64,000 nucleotides of DNA from Parapedobacter sp964498395 (GTDB lineage Bacteria > Bacteroidota > Bacteroidia > Sphingobacteriales > Sphingobacteriaceae). Positions within the stretch are counted from its first letter, which is position 1. Every line of letters begins with the position of its first letter. Below the pieces are notes generated by a model. It was given only the letters and a program-made list of their open reading frames with translations. It was not told the DNA's origin and did no database searches. The position numbers and the translations under genes were made by a program. Shown here piece after piece: positions 24,371-33,442 of the stretch. The stretch spans positions 124,001-188,000 of the forward strand of contig CAZCHE010000008.1 of the NCBI GenBank assembly GCA_964498395.1. Direction: 5' to 3'.

Positions 24371-27345
24371 AATACCTATCTATCGTCATAGGGTGTGCGA
24401 TAGCCGCAATATCCTATAGACCGGTCTATGCACAAATAGAGGAGCCAACAGATATCGATACCACTCATATGCTAGAAGAAGTGATGGTATCCACAGGGTT
24501 CCAACACCTTTATAAAGAACGTGCAACCGGATCATTCAGCTTTATAAACCAGAAAAAACTTGAAGAACAAATAGGCCGGGACATCATTAGCCGCCTAGAG
24601 TCGACAGCAAGTGGATACCAGTTTGACCGCCGCCCTGGCGGATTGGCCAATGGACCGCTGGTGCGGGGGTTAGGCACCATCAACGGCCCAACTCATCCGC
24701 TCATTGTATTGGATAACTTTCCCTACGAAGGGGATATCGATCAGCTTAATCCGAACGACGTTGCCAGCATCACCATATTGAAAGATGCCGCGGCAGCAAG
24801 CGTCTGGGGTGCGAGGGCTGCGAATGGTGTGATCGTGATTCGCACAAAAAGCGGTAGTCTGGGCCAGCCCTTTCGACTTGAATTCAATGCAAACTTTAGC
24901 ATGGGCGGCAAGCCCGACTTATACTACCTCCCCATAATGTCGTCTGAGGACTTTATTGGTGTTGAAAAAATGCTTTATGACAATGGATTCTACAACAGTC
25001 GCCTCACGTCGTCTAGCCAACCTGCCATCCCTCCGGCAGTGGAACTATTCATAAAAATGGAAAACGCTACGGAAGCCGAACGGCAAGCAATAAGCATGGA
25101 GCTAGACAGATGGCGGCATTTGGATGTACGCAGAGATTTTAACAAATACTTTTACAGCTATTCAGCGGCACAACAGTATGCCGTAAACATGTCTGGAGGG
25201 GGAACATCGATGGCATGGAGCGCGATGGCCGGATATGACAGGAATATCGACGAGCTTGGGGTAAACCAACAACGTTTCAACCTACGCCTTCAACAGGTCT
25301 ATCGGCCTATCAAAACAGTAGAGCTGCACGCATCGTTGCGGTATTCCAATTCACCGAGCCGGAGCGGCCGGCCGGCGTATCGGTCTTTTAATGGAATCAT
25401 ATATCCGTACGCCGAATTTGCAGATGAAAACGGAGATCCGCGCCCTCTCTATCGCCAATATCGCCAGGCTTTCGTAGAGAATGTAGCAAGCGAAGGCAGA
25501 TTATTGGACTGGAACTATTACCCGCTGATAGACCACCAATATCAAAACACCAATGGAAGCGCCAGCGACTTGCTATTGAATACCGGAGCAAACTACAGGA
25601 TACTTGACGGCCTGCATCTGCAGGTGCAATATCAGTTTGAGCAGCAGCATCAAGGCGCGAGAGAACTGCAGGGGCTGGGTAGCTACTACACAAGAAACAT
25701 CATCAACGGCTACACCGAAGTAATGCCCGATGGTGTCGTCAAAAGGCACGTGCCGGTAGGAGATATTCTAAACACGTCGTCAAATAATCTCCTGTCTCAT
25801 CAGGGCAGGGTACAACTGGATTTCGAAAAATCTTGGTTTCGGCATGGCTTTACAGCTATCTTGGGTACGGAAGCTCGCCATAGACGTATCCGCAGCCAAG
25901 GGAACCGCCTTTATGGCTACGAAGATGAGTTCTTAACGTTTTCGTTCCCCGATCTGACCGCAAACTATCCAAACTATGTGACGGGTAGTAGGTCTTACAT
26001 CCCTTCGGGTGCATCTTTGGGAGACGTCACTACACGCTTTGCGTCCGGATATGCCAACGCAGCTTATGTCTATGATCGACGGTATACGTTGTCAATCAGC
26101 GGACGACGGGACGCATCCAACTTGTTTGGCCTCCATACAAATGACCAGTGGAATCTATTCTGGTCATTAGGTACGGCTTGGCATGTCTCAAACGAGTCGT
26201 TCTTTAACTTCGCCCCGCTTCCATCACTTAAGATTCGCGCTACCTATGGGGCCACAGGGAATGTAGACCCTTCGATGGTAGCGGTTACTACCGTTCGCTA
26301 CCTCAGCGGCGTTAACCCAAATACAGGAACGCCCTATGCGAATTTTTCTAATTATTATAACCCAGACCTCCGGTGGGAAACAAGCCGGATGCTCAACGTC
26401 GGCGTGGATTTCAGCACTTCGGCAAATCGCCTATCTGGCAGCATTGAGTTTTACCGGAAGAAAGGGCATGGCCTTTTCGGGCAGGTACCGGTCGAAGAGA
26501 CAATGGGTGTGGGTAGAACCATTACCCGCAATTCTGGAAATATGAAAAGCACGGGATGGGATGTCCAATTAAACAGCCAGAATCTTGTCGGCAAATTTGC
26601 ATGGCAGACCCAGCTTAACCTCAGCCAAAACCGAGACAAGGTAACGGCTAATCACCCTTTGACTAACAGCGCCGGTTCGTATGTCAATACCCCGGGTGGA
26701 ACACCTGGAAACCTGGCGCTGGTAGGTCGGCCGGTCAATGGACTATATGCCTACCGTTGGGAAGGATTGGATGCAAACACAGGAGATCCATTGGGTTTTT
26801 TAAATGGTGAAGTCAGCAAGAATTATAGTAGGTTTAGTGCGGAGACAAAGCCGGAAGAGCTCGTGTTTGCCGGTTCCGCATTGCCCACCGTATTCGGAGC
26901 GTTGGGAAATACGTTCTCATTTAAGAGGTTAAGCCTAGGTGTGAGCATATTGTATAAGTTTGGCTACTATTTCCGCCGCAGTACCATAGACTATTGGAGC
27001 CTATATAATAACAAGGTCAGCCATTCCGATTATGCAAAAAGATGGCAGCAGCCCGGTGATGAGATCAACACCAACATTCCCTCGATGGTTTATCCGGCCG
27101 TTTCTGCCAGAGATAACTTTTTCAAAGGATCGGAAGTGCTCATAGAGAAAGCAGACCATATACGGCTTCAATATTTAAGGCTTTCTTATCAATGGCAAAC
27201 CTTCCAAATATATGGTCAAGGGACAAACCTGGGGTTATTATGGAAAGCGAACAAGGCTGGGTTGGACCCGGATGCGGTGAGCGATTTCGCAGTTCCCGAA
27301 GTTTCAAACTGGACGATCGGTGTTCGAGCAAGTTTTAACAAATAA
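24367..27345 (+). CDS. SusC/RagA-family TonB-dependent outer-membrane protein
   Basis: 992 aa. Signal peptide (ending VYAQ), then directly a plug domain: TGSFSFINQKKLEEQ, VLDNFPYEGD and SITILKDAAAASVWGARAAN, the last being the SusC signature. A long beta-barrel follows and ends in a terminal aromatic-type strand (GVRASFNK). The N-terminal carboxypeptidase-like domain common in SusC proteins is absent. It imports a ligand, probably a peptide or glycan, together with the SusD lipoprotein encoded 12 bp downstream. No sigma/anti-sigma pair is adjacent. Confidence 0.92.
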   Translation: MKYLSIVIGCAIAAISYRPVYAQIEEPTDIDTTHMLEEVMVSTGFQHLYKERATGSFSFINQKKLEEQIGRDIISRLESTASGYQFDRRPGGLANGPLVRGLGTINGPTHPLIVLDNFPYEGDIDQLNPNDVASITILKDAAAASVWGARAANGVIVIRTKSGSLGQPFRLEFNANFSMGGKPDLYYLPIMSSEDFIGVEKMLYDNGFYNSRLTSSSQPAIPPAVELFIKMENATEAERQAISMELDRWRHLDVRRDFNKYFYSYSAAQQYAVNMSGGGTSMAWSAMAGYDRNIDELGVNQQRFNLRLQQVYRPIKTVELHASLRYSNSPSRSGRPAYRSFNGIIYPYAEFADENGDPRPLYRQYRQAFVENVASEGRLLDWNYYPLIDHQYQNTNGSASDLLLNTGANYRILDGLHLQVQYQFEQQHQGARELQGLGSYYTRNIINGYTEVMPDGVVKRHVPVGDILNTSSNNLLSHQGRVQLDFEKSWFRHGFTAILGTEARHRRIRSQGNRLYGYEDEFLTFSFPDLTANYPNYVTGSRSYIPSGASLGDVTTRFASGYANAAYVYDRRYTLSISGRRDASNLFGLHTNDQWNLFWSLGTAWHVSNESFFNFAPLPSLKIRATYGATGNVDPSMVAVTTVRYLSGVNPNTGTPYANFSNYYNPDLRWETSRMLNVGVDFSTSANRLSGSIEFYRKKGHGLFGQVPVEETMGVGRTITRNSGNMKSTGWDVQLNSQNLVGKFAWQTQLNLSQNRDKVTANHPLTNSAGSYVNTPGGTPGNLALVGRPVNGLYAYRWEGLDANTGDPLGFLNGEVSKNYSRFSAETKPEELVFAGSALPTVFGALGNTFSFKRLSLGVSILYKFGYYFRRSTIDYWSLYNNKVSHSDYAKRWQQPGDEINTNIPSMVYPAVSARDNFFKGSEVLIEKADHIRLQYLRLSYQWQTFQIYGQGTNLGLLWKANKAGLDPDAVSDFAVPEVSNWTIGVRASFNK

Positions 27346-27357
27346 ACAAGATATATC

Positions 27358-28710
27358 ATGGACATCAAACTATATGTAACCGTATCGATTTGTGGGTTGC
27401 TGCTTTCTGGATGCAACGAGTTCCTCGACGAAAAATCAGACCGGCAGTTGGTAACCGCTACCACATTGCCCGCAATGCAAGCCTTGTTGGACCACACACA
27501 GGACATCAACATGTCATTCACCTCTGGAGGAGAGGCAAGCGCAGATGAATATTACTTGTCGTCAGATTTCTACAAGACGCTACCGGAGCATGTGCAAAGG
27601 CTCTATCGCTGGGAGCCAGACCATGTCTTCGCTGCCTCTTCTACGGATTGGCATTATACATACAAAGCCATCTATGCCTCCAATGCGGTCTTGCAAGGGC
27701 TTGAGAACATCCCATATACAGCAGAAAATGCAACCGAACATGACTTTATAAAAGGGCAAGCGCTTGCATTGCGCGCGTTCCGCTTTTTGGATGCTAGTTG
27801 GGTTTGGTGTAACGCTTATGACGTGGCGACAGCTTCGACAGACCTAGGGCTACCGCTCCGGCTAGACCCGGACTTTAACGTGCCATCAGAGCGGGCTACG
27901 CTTGAAGAGACGTATAGTCAGATATTGACAGATTTGGAAGCGTCTATACCTTTGTTGCCCGACCGGAGTATCAATGCATTCCGGGTTACAAAACCAATGG
28001 CCTACGCCCTGTTAGCGCGTACACATTTGAGTATGCGCAACTACGACGAAGCCGGTGCCTTTGCCGATACTAGCCTGATGTATGTCAATGGGCTGATTGA
28101 TTTCAACGATTTGGATGAGACCGCAAGGTTCCCCATCGAAAGGCTGAACAAAGAAGTTATCTTCTTCGCTACATCTACCTTCAGTAACCTTTATTACACC
28201 GATATCCTTATCCCAAACGAACGATATCGGTTATACTCGGTAGGTGATCTCAGGCGTACGATATTCTTCGATAAACAAAACGAAGACGCTCCAACGATAT
28301 TCAAAGGCTTCTACGATGGTGCATTCGCCTTTGTAAACGGGCCCACGACAAGCGAAATGCTACTAACCAGGGCTGAATGTGCCGTAAGGGCCAACCGTAC
28401 ATCAGCCGCTCTGGCAGATTTGAATTTATTGAGGAAGTACAGGTGGCAGACCGATTCCTTTTCGCCAATCGAACAAATCGAGGGAGATAACCTGCTAGAT
28501 ACCATTTTAGATGAACGCAAACGAGAATTGATTCTGCGTGGTTTGCGATGGATGGACTTAAAACGACTAAACAAAGAAGGCCGGCAAATCCAATTGGAAA
28601 GAGAGGTTGATGAGCAGCTTTACGCGCTCCCTCCCGACGATCTCCGGTACGCGCTTCCAATCCCGGAGCATGTGATCGAAATGAGCGGGATGCAACAAAA
28701 CCCCCGATAA
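27358..28710 (+). CDS. SusD/RagB-family outer-membrane lipoprotein
   Basis: 450 aa. A lipoprotein signal peptide ends in the lipobox LLLSGC, so the protein is anchored by Cys19 to the outer membrane. The start of the mature part (NEFLDEKSDRQL) and the C-terminal LDERKRELILRGLRWMDLKR are typical SusD features, with TPR-like helices between. It forms the lid of the SusC transporter encoded just upstream. A strong terminator follows at once. Confidence 0.92.
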   Translation: MDIKLYVTVSICGLLLSGCNEFLDEKSDRQLVTATTLPAMQALLDHTQDINMSFTSGGEASADEYYLSSDFYKTLPEHVQRLYRWEPDHVFAASSTDWHYTYKAIYASNAVLQGLENIPYTAENATEHDFIKGQALALRAFRFLDASWVWCNAYDVATASTDLGLPLRLDPDFNVPSERATLEETYSQILTDLEASIPLLPDRSINAFRVTKPMAYALLARTHLSMRNYDEAGAFADTSLMYVNGLIDFNDLDETARFPIERLNKEVIFFATSTFSNLYYTDILIPNERYRLYSVGDLRRTIFFDKQNEDAPTIFKGFYDGAFAFVNGPTTSEMLLTRAECAVRANRTSAALADLNLLRKYRWQTDSFSPIEQIEGDNLLDTILDERKRELILRGLRWMDLKRLNKEGRQIQLEREVDEQLYALPPDDLRYALPIPEHVIEMSGMQQNPR

Positions 28711-28715
28711 ATAAA

Positions 28716-28745
28716 AAGGAGGCTATCGAGATAGCCTCCTTGATC
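28716..28745. terminator. Terminator between convergent SusD and DUF6520 genes
   Basis: AAGGAGGCTAT-CGAG-ATAGCCTCCTT, a perfect 11-bp stem right after the susD-like stop. Confidence 0.7.
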
Positions 28746-28783
28746 ACTGATTTATCAACAAACCAAGTAGTCAAAAAATCTAC

Positions 28784-29077
28784 CTACTGACGCTTATTGG
28801 CGATATCAAAGATATCGTCTTCCGGATGACCTGCCAGCAAAGCGGGAAGATCATTTTCCGACACGGGTTGAGTAAGCATACAAGGGATATTGATCGAACC
28901 TCCGCAAGAGACGCCAGTTGGCTCACTGGGTAGCCAATGATCTGGGTTATTGAATTCCGTCTCATCGTTTGGGCCATGGTAATACCAAGGACCATCGAAA
29001 GACTTGAATGAAGACAGTGACCCGATGGTCAAACAAGCGGTCAACACCGCAAAAGAAAGCTTAAAATACTTAGACAT
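28784..29077 (-). CDS. DUF6520-family small exported protein
   Basis: 97 aa. Begins with a signal peptide (FKLSFAVLTACLTIGSLSSF); the mature part of about 75 residues has two cysteines in GVSCGGSINIPCMLTQ. This fits DUF6520, a family of short exported Bacteroidota proteins. It is preceded on the same strand by a MauE-like membrane protein and faces the TlpA-SusC-SusD operon. The grouping of a thioredoxin, a redox-type membrane protein and a Cys-pair peptide suggests that its disulfide state matters. Role unknown. Confidence 0.7.
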   Translation of the reverse strand: MSKYFKLSFAVLTACLTIGSLSSFKSFDGPWYYHGPNDETEFNNPDHWLPSEPTGVSCGGSINIPCMLTQPVSENDLPALLAGHPEDDIFDIANKRQ

Positions 29078-29181
29078 AACTAAAAGGATTATATGTTAAA
29101 AAAAGGTTTTCCGTGCCGTCGTCGGCGCACGATCTTCCGTTCCATAGGCGTCAGCCTAGCTAACGCCATGGCAGTAAACAT

Positions 29182-29697
29182 TCAGGCTGTGGGAATACTC
29201 CTCCTTTCTTCTTTGGGATATACAAACCAAATCACGGTAGCGAGCACTAGTAGGATGATATTGGTACGGAGCACGTCGGACCACGACATACCTTCTAGCC
29301 AACCGATACACGCACAGGGCGGGTGGCTTAATACCCACTTAACTTGTACGATTCGCGAATAAGCCGCATACACAAATAAAAGTGAACAGACCGCAGCTAA
29401 AGCCCCACCCCTAGCCTTGCTGAACCATGGACTGACGACCAAACTTAAGCCGATGACCAGCTGCAATACGACATTAATTCCTGTGAGTTCTTTTGCCCAT
29501 TCTGTTGGGATAAATTGCTCTTCCATTTTGGATACACTTGAGCTCCAAAACCAGGCTGTGTGGATACCTTTGGCAAGCAATACCAATCCCAAAAGTGCTA
29601 TAAGGAAAAGTATGACTCGATGGGCAATTGAGGTTTGCATGGTATATGCGAGCCATTGCTTTGCGTTTTCGGTATGGCGTTTGATCGTTTTCATCAT
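29182..29697 (-). CDS. MauE/DoxX-type membrane protein
   Basis: 171 aa with four hydrophobic segments (near residues 27-50, 70-90, 95-112 and 140-160). The motif SHPPCACIGWLEGMSW puts a Cys-x-Cys pair between the last two segments, as in MauE/DoxX redox-associated membrane proteins, which are thought to handle electrons or disulfides in the inner membrane. It lies 104 bp upstream of the DUF6520 gene on the same strand. The first ATG (MMKT) was used; the second is equally possible. Confidence 0.72.
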   Translation of the reverse strand: MMKTIKRHTENAKQWLAYTMQTSIAHRVILFLIALLGLVLLAKGIHTAWFWSSSVSKMEEQFIPTEWAKELTGINVVLQLVIGLSLVVSPWFSKARGGALAAVCSLLFVYAAYSRIVQVKWVLSHPPCACIGWLEGMSWSDVLRTNIILLVLATVIWFVYPKEERRSIPTA

Positions 29698-30000
29698 TTG
29701 TGTAGTGGATTCTTATGGTTTGTTTTCGTTCATTATCGGCCGCCTTCGATACAAGTTTTTTCCGCCTCTCAGGAAGAACTTTTGTTTTCTACGATAGTCC
29801 GCAAGCAAATTGTATTAAGCGAATACACCCCTATTTTCCATCAGCACCTTAAGCCCGCAGTCGCACGTCGCATTTACAAGCGGGCGGGATGACCCCTACC
29901 GATGCCATCCCGGCCGGCTTGCCCCGAAACCCATGCCTATCGAGCGGCGCTACTACCTATCGTGTCCGGGTATGGGCAAAAATAGGGTAGGGCGATGCCG
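29698..30000. other. Intergenic stretch without a gene
   Basis: I see no convincing ORF here. It must hold the promoter of the MauE-like gene (minus strand). A GC-rich block around 29907-29935 (CATCCCGGCCGG) resembles the GGCCGGG hairpin at 36639-36657. Confidence 0.4.
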
Positions 30001-30026
30001 AAAAATTGCCCACGGTGGGCAGTTTT
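30001..30026. terminator. Bidirectional-type terminator
   Basis: AAAAATTGCCCA-CGG-TGGGCAGTTTT: a GC stem flanked by A and T runs. It lies 38 bp beyond the stop of the Smr gene on the minus strand. Confidence 0.6.
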
Positions 30027-30063
30027 ATGTCAATTATTTTTCGTACGGAAAGGGAGGTAAATG

Positions 30064-30354
30064 CTAGAAATGGATGATCACATTGACCACCCCGGGGTTG
30101 AAAAAGGAAGGTTCGAAAGATTCGATGAGGCCCTTTTGCCGGTATACCCGCAGTTCGTGGTATACCCGCTCGCGTAGGGCGCCCGTGCCCTGGCCATGGA
30201 TGAAGCGGATGTCTTGCTGCCCTGCGGCGATGGCACGGTCCAAGGCCGTGCGCATGCGCTCGATGCTGAGTTGCACCATGTCTTCATGGCTGAGGCCAGC
30301 GGTGTTGCGCATGAAGGCGCTGAGGTGCAGATCGACTTCCTGTACGGGTGCCAT
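30064..30354 (-). CDS. Small Smr-domain protein
   Basis: 96 aa, nearly all of it one Smr domain: VDLHL near the start and FIHGQGTGALRE (HGxGxG) in the middle. Smr domains are nucleases or nucleic-acid binders found at the end of MutS2 and in stand-alone proteins. In Bacteroidota a similar domain ends the longer DUF2027 proteins; this one seems to be the domain alone. Single gene with a terminator behind it. Confidence 0.8.
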   Translation of the reverse strand: MAPVQEVDLHLSAFMRNTAGLSHEDMVQLSIERMRTALDRAIAAGQQDIRFIHGQGTGALRERVYHELRVYRQKGLIESFEPSFFNPGVVNVIIHF

Positions 30355-30516
30355 GATGCAAAGGTACGGATTTCAGGTTTGCCCTGGCCACCTCATTACG
30401 TCTGGAAGTCAGGTGGACAATGCATGCCGTCAGCCAAATGACGGGCAAATGGCGGGTGCGTTTTTTACATTGCTATTCCGTAAACCTGTAATATTGCACC
30501 ATAAATCGTTTTTGAT

Positions 30517-31341
30517 ATGCAACAACCAACATTAGGACAAAGACTCACCGCCCTGCGCAAGGCGAAAAACCTGACCCAGGAAGAACTGGTGGAAAAAAGC
30601 CGCGTGAGCGTGCGCACCATCCAGCGCATCGAGGCAGGCGAAGTGCAGCCGCGCGTGTATACCGTAAAAATTCTATTGGCGGCACTGGGCGAAACCTACG
30701 AATCATTTACTAACCAAACACCACAACAGATGGAAAAGCAACAACACAACACCACGAACAAGTCTTCATTGATCATCGCCGCATTGGCCGGGGCGGTATT
30801 CCTCGTCTCCGAAACCATCCTCGGTGCGATGGACATTGCCTGGTTTACCAACGACAGAAACTGGGGGTTCAATGAAAATACCGGCTATACCGTCCTGACG
30901 GTGTTGATGGTCGGCTCCTACGCGCTGTTTGCACGCGGGTTTATCGCCTTGGGCAACCTATTTGAAAACAAGCTGCTGAAAACCGTGGCCTACCTACTCA
31001 TCGTAGCCACGGCGGCAGTGGCCGTGCTAGACGTGGTATCTCTATCGGCCGCCGATAAAGACACCTACCTGCTCCCCTATGCCGTAGCCTCGGTGCTATT
31101 CGGCGCCTTGAGCATCGCGTTTGGCATCGCGCTGATCCGCCTACAGGATGGCATGGGCGAGCTTTCCCGCGTGGCGGGCATACTCGAGATCATCGTGGGC
31201 AGCCTGCTGGTGACCGTGGTGCTCTTCTTCGTCAGCTATGTGATTATGATTCCCGCCGTGGTGATCGAGATACTCATCCTTTACCGGGGGTATGAGTACC
31301 TGGCTAAGGCTGATGCCGTCCAAATCGCTGGTGAAGGGTGA
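30517..31341 (+). CDS. XRE-type HTH protein with membrane domain
   Basis: 274 aa. Residues 5-60 form an XRE helix-turn-helix (LTQEELVEKSRVSVRTIQRI). From about residue 85 onwards there are six hydrophobic segments, the last ending near residue 260. It is thus a membrane-bound DNA-binding protein, a design found in several Bacteroidota and Firmicutes. What it senses is not visible. Likely single gene. Confidence 0.8.
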   Translation: MQQPTLGQRLTALRKAKNLTQEELVEKSRVSVRTIQRIEAGEVQPRVYTVKILLAALGETYESFTNQTPQQMEKQQHNTTNKSSLIIAALAGAVFLVSETILGAMDIAWFTNDRNWGFNENTGYTVLTVLMVGSYALFARGFIALGNLFENKLLKTVAYLLIVATAAVAVLDVVSLSAADKDTYLLPYAVASVLFGALSIAFGIALIRLQDGMGELSRVAGILEIIVGSLLVTVVLFFVSYVIMIPAVVIEILILYRGYEYLAKADAVQIAGEG

Positions 31342-31400
31342 TGTTGGTGAGCGCAGCTTGTCGATAAGCCGAATGGATCTCGTTACAACCGTCACCACGT

Positions 31401-31449
31401 TGCGGTAATACCGCTGCTCAGTACAGAAAACCGAAGAGCCAAAGGGGGA
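31401..31449. repeat. 49-bp exact repeat, copy 1
   Basis: Identical to 32740-32788. It covers the last codons of the DUF4143 gene and about 17 bp beyond. The part past the stop reads, on the minus strand, like the end of the Crp-family gene at 33443 (CAGCGGTATTACCGC). Confidence 0.75.
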
Positions 31450-32608
31450 GCTGCCAAACCGGGTGTTCTACCTCGTCAACCACGACAAAACTGTCTTTGA
31501 CAGCACTCACCTGCTGTCCCCCCTTGCGCTTGCCCCCAATCTCGAACGTATAACGGCCATTGACGAGAAAATCACCTTTAGTGGGGTAGGTCAGTCCATA
31601 CGAAGGACGGAGTTGAGAATGGAAAAACGTTTCCCGGAGGTTGCCCCGATCGGGTTGTGATGGTGACAGTGCGTAGGCTAAACTCGTATTGTTGAGGTAT
31701 AGTTTTTCGGGTTTTTGGAGTGAAGATGTGCTGATACCGCCTGCATGTAATTGGCCGATTAACCGGGCTTCTTCTAAAAAGCGGAGATAATTGACAATGG
31801 TGTTGCGATGTATGCCACTTTTTTCGGCTAGCTGCTTGATGTTGGGTTTAAAGGGTACGTTGGCGGCAAGCACGTACAGCAGTTGCAGCATCTTCTTCGC
31901 ATTGCGTATATCAAAGTCGGACAGTTCGGCCATGTCATATTCCACGATCGTACGGATCAACTGCTGCATCCGGGTGCCAAAGGTCGGTCTATCCTCCATG
32001 GAGAATGGGTAGTAGCCGTATTGTAGGTAGTCTTGAAAATGTTGTAAGGGCCTGAATTCCGTGGGAAACAGGCTCCGCCATTCCCGGTCTGGAGAAACAA
32101 TCGTTTCCAAATCCAGCGGGGCAAATGCCGCTAGATCCATGAATGCTAGGTACTCCCGATAGGATAACCCGAACAGCTCATAGATAACCGCTCGCCTGCT
32201 GAGATCGGCTTGTTCCCTAGAGATATCGATAATGGAAGAACCGGAAAACACGAGGTGCAGATCCGGATAATAGTCATATAGGTTCTTGATGTGCTGGGAC
32301 CACCCCGGATATTTGTGCACCTCATCCAAAAACAGGTATTTGCCCCCTCGCTGGTAATAGGCTTCCGCCATATCCACCAATGAATGGGTGGAGAAATAAA
32401 GGTCATCCAGTGATAGATAGGCTGCTTGGGTAGTAGGCAGGCCAAGGGCTTTCAACCGCTGCAACATCATGGTGGTTTTGCCCGTGCCGCGTGATCCTTT
32501 TATGCCAATAAGCCTGTTATGCCAAGGCAGCGTGTGGTAAAGGTATCGGTGCTTCTCTCCTTGCACGCGATTGACCAACACTTCCGATCGTTCGAGTAAT
32601 CTCTCCAT
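31418..32608 (-). CDS. AAA ATPase of the DUF4143 type
   Basis: 396 aa. Walker A is GSRGTGKTT (38-46), Walker B is KYLFLDEVHKY, and a sensor-like SGSSII follows, as in the AAA_14 domain. The second half has a winged-helix region (SGIHRNTIVNYLRFLEEARL) and the C-terminal DUF4143 fold ending IGGKRKGGQQ and LWLFGFLY. The family is common in bacteria and its function is unclear. A promoter box (TATATTTG on the minus strand, 32628-32635) lies inside an AAGTGCAA/TTGCACTT inverted repeat. A broken second copy lies upstream at 32757-33270. Confidence 0.85.
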   Translation of the reverse strand: MERLLERSEVLVNRVQGEKHRYLYHTLPWHNRLIGIKGSRGTGKTTMMLQRLKALGLPTTQAAYLSLDDLYFSTHSLVDMAEAYYQRGGKYLFLDEVHKYPGWSQHIKNLYDYYPDLHLVFSGSSIIDISREQADLSRRAVIYELFGLSYREYLAFMDLAAFAPLDLETIVSPDREWRSLFPTEFRPLQHFQDYLQYGYYPFSMEDRPTFGTRMQQLIRTIVEYDMAELSDFDIRNAKKMLQLLYVLAANVPFKPNIKQLAEKSGIHRNTIVNYLRFLEEARLIGQLHAGGISTSSLQKPEKLYLNNTSLAYALSPSQPDRGNLRETFFHSQLRPSYGLTYPTKGDFLVNGRYTFEIGGKRKGGQQVSAVKDSFVVVDEVEHPVWQLPLWLFGFLY

Positions 32609-32621
32609 AAATGCACATTAT

Positions 32622-32652
32622 AAAGTGCAAATATAACAAATAATTGCACTTC
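32622..32652 (-). promoter_or_regulatory. Promoter and operator of the DUF4143 gene
   Basis: AAGTGCAA (32623-32630) and TTGCACTT (32644-32651) form an 8-bp inverted repeat that overlaps the -7 box TATATTTG (minus strand, 32628-32635). Confidence 0.5.
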
Positions 32653-32739
32653 TTAACAAGCATAAATAGCCAAAAGTGGATCGGTAGGGGGCTAGTGGTA
32701 CCGAACCTGGGGCCACGACAGGCAAATCCGCTCACCGCC

Positions 32740-32788
32740 TGCGGTAATACCGCTGCTCAGTACAGAAAACCGAAGAGCCAAAGGGGGA
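32740..32788. repeat. 49-bp exact repeat, copy 2
   Basis: Identical to 31401-31449 although the adjoining coding sequences of the two DUF4143 copies are clearly diverged. Confidence 0.75.
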
Positions 32789-33270
32789 TTTTCCTAGCTG
32801 TACCATATTCGATACCATCCGCGGCAACGTATCCATCGGCAACCCCCTTGAGCTGGCTTGCGGTTTTATCCTTTCCGCCTACCTCAAATACATGCCGGCT
32901 ATCAATCAAAAAGTCGCCCTTCTCGGGAAATTCCAACTGATGATGGTAGGAGAGCTGGTTGGCAAAAAAGGTCTCCCTGACGTTGCCAATATTGGCATTA
33001 CCAATGATATAAGCTAGATTGGTGTTTTCCAGAAAGATTTTATCCGGCTTCTGTAGTCGGCTGATACCTTTGGCAGACCTGAATAGGTTTTGAGTAAGCC
33101 CGCTCTCTTGTAGATAATGCAGGTAGGAAAGTAAAGTGGATCGGTTGATGCCTATTTTTTCACTGATTTTGCTTACATTAGGGATAAACGGAGCGGACCA
33201 CCTTGCTTCGCATAAAATGCAACGATGTACGACCGATTTTCTGCCGATATTTTTCGATTAATCTGTCCAT
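32757..33270 (-). pseudogene. Internally deleted DUF4143 ATPase
   Basis: A start (MDRLIEKYRQKIG) is followed within about 30 codons by a frame break. Downstream the C-terminal third is intact: winged helix (KISEKIGINRSTLLSYLHYL), GNVRETFFANQL, FEVGGKDK and LWLFGFLY. The whole ATPase domain with Walker motifs is missing. It is a paralogue of the 31418-32608 gene, and its own upstream inverted repeat is still present. Confidence 0.75.
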
Positions 33271-33304
33271 TTTGTTTATCAAGATATACAAATGTATGCA
33301 TATA

Positions 33305-33324
33305 TTGTTTATCTCAATAAACAA
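33305..33324. promoter_or_regulatory. Inverted repeat upstream of the broken DUF4143 copy
   Basis: TTGTTTAT-CTCA-ATAAACAA, perfect 8-bp arms. A minus-strand TACATTTG box lies between it and the start codon. Confidence 0.45.
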
Positions 33325-33442
33325 AATCGATTATTATCCTGTAAATTCTGCTATAGCTGATAAGGAAAGAACCGGATAAACGCAACCTAGTAACGCCATA
33401 GTTCTTCAATTCGCTGCGATTAAAACCGAGCAATAAGCTCAC

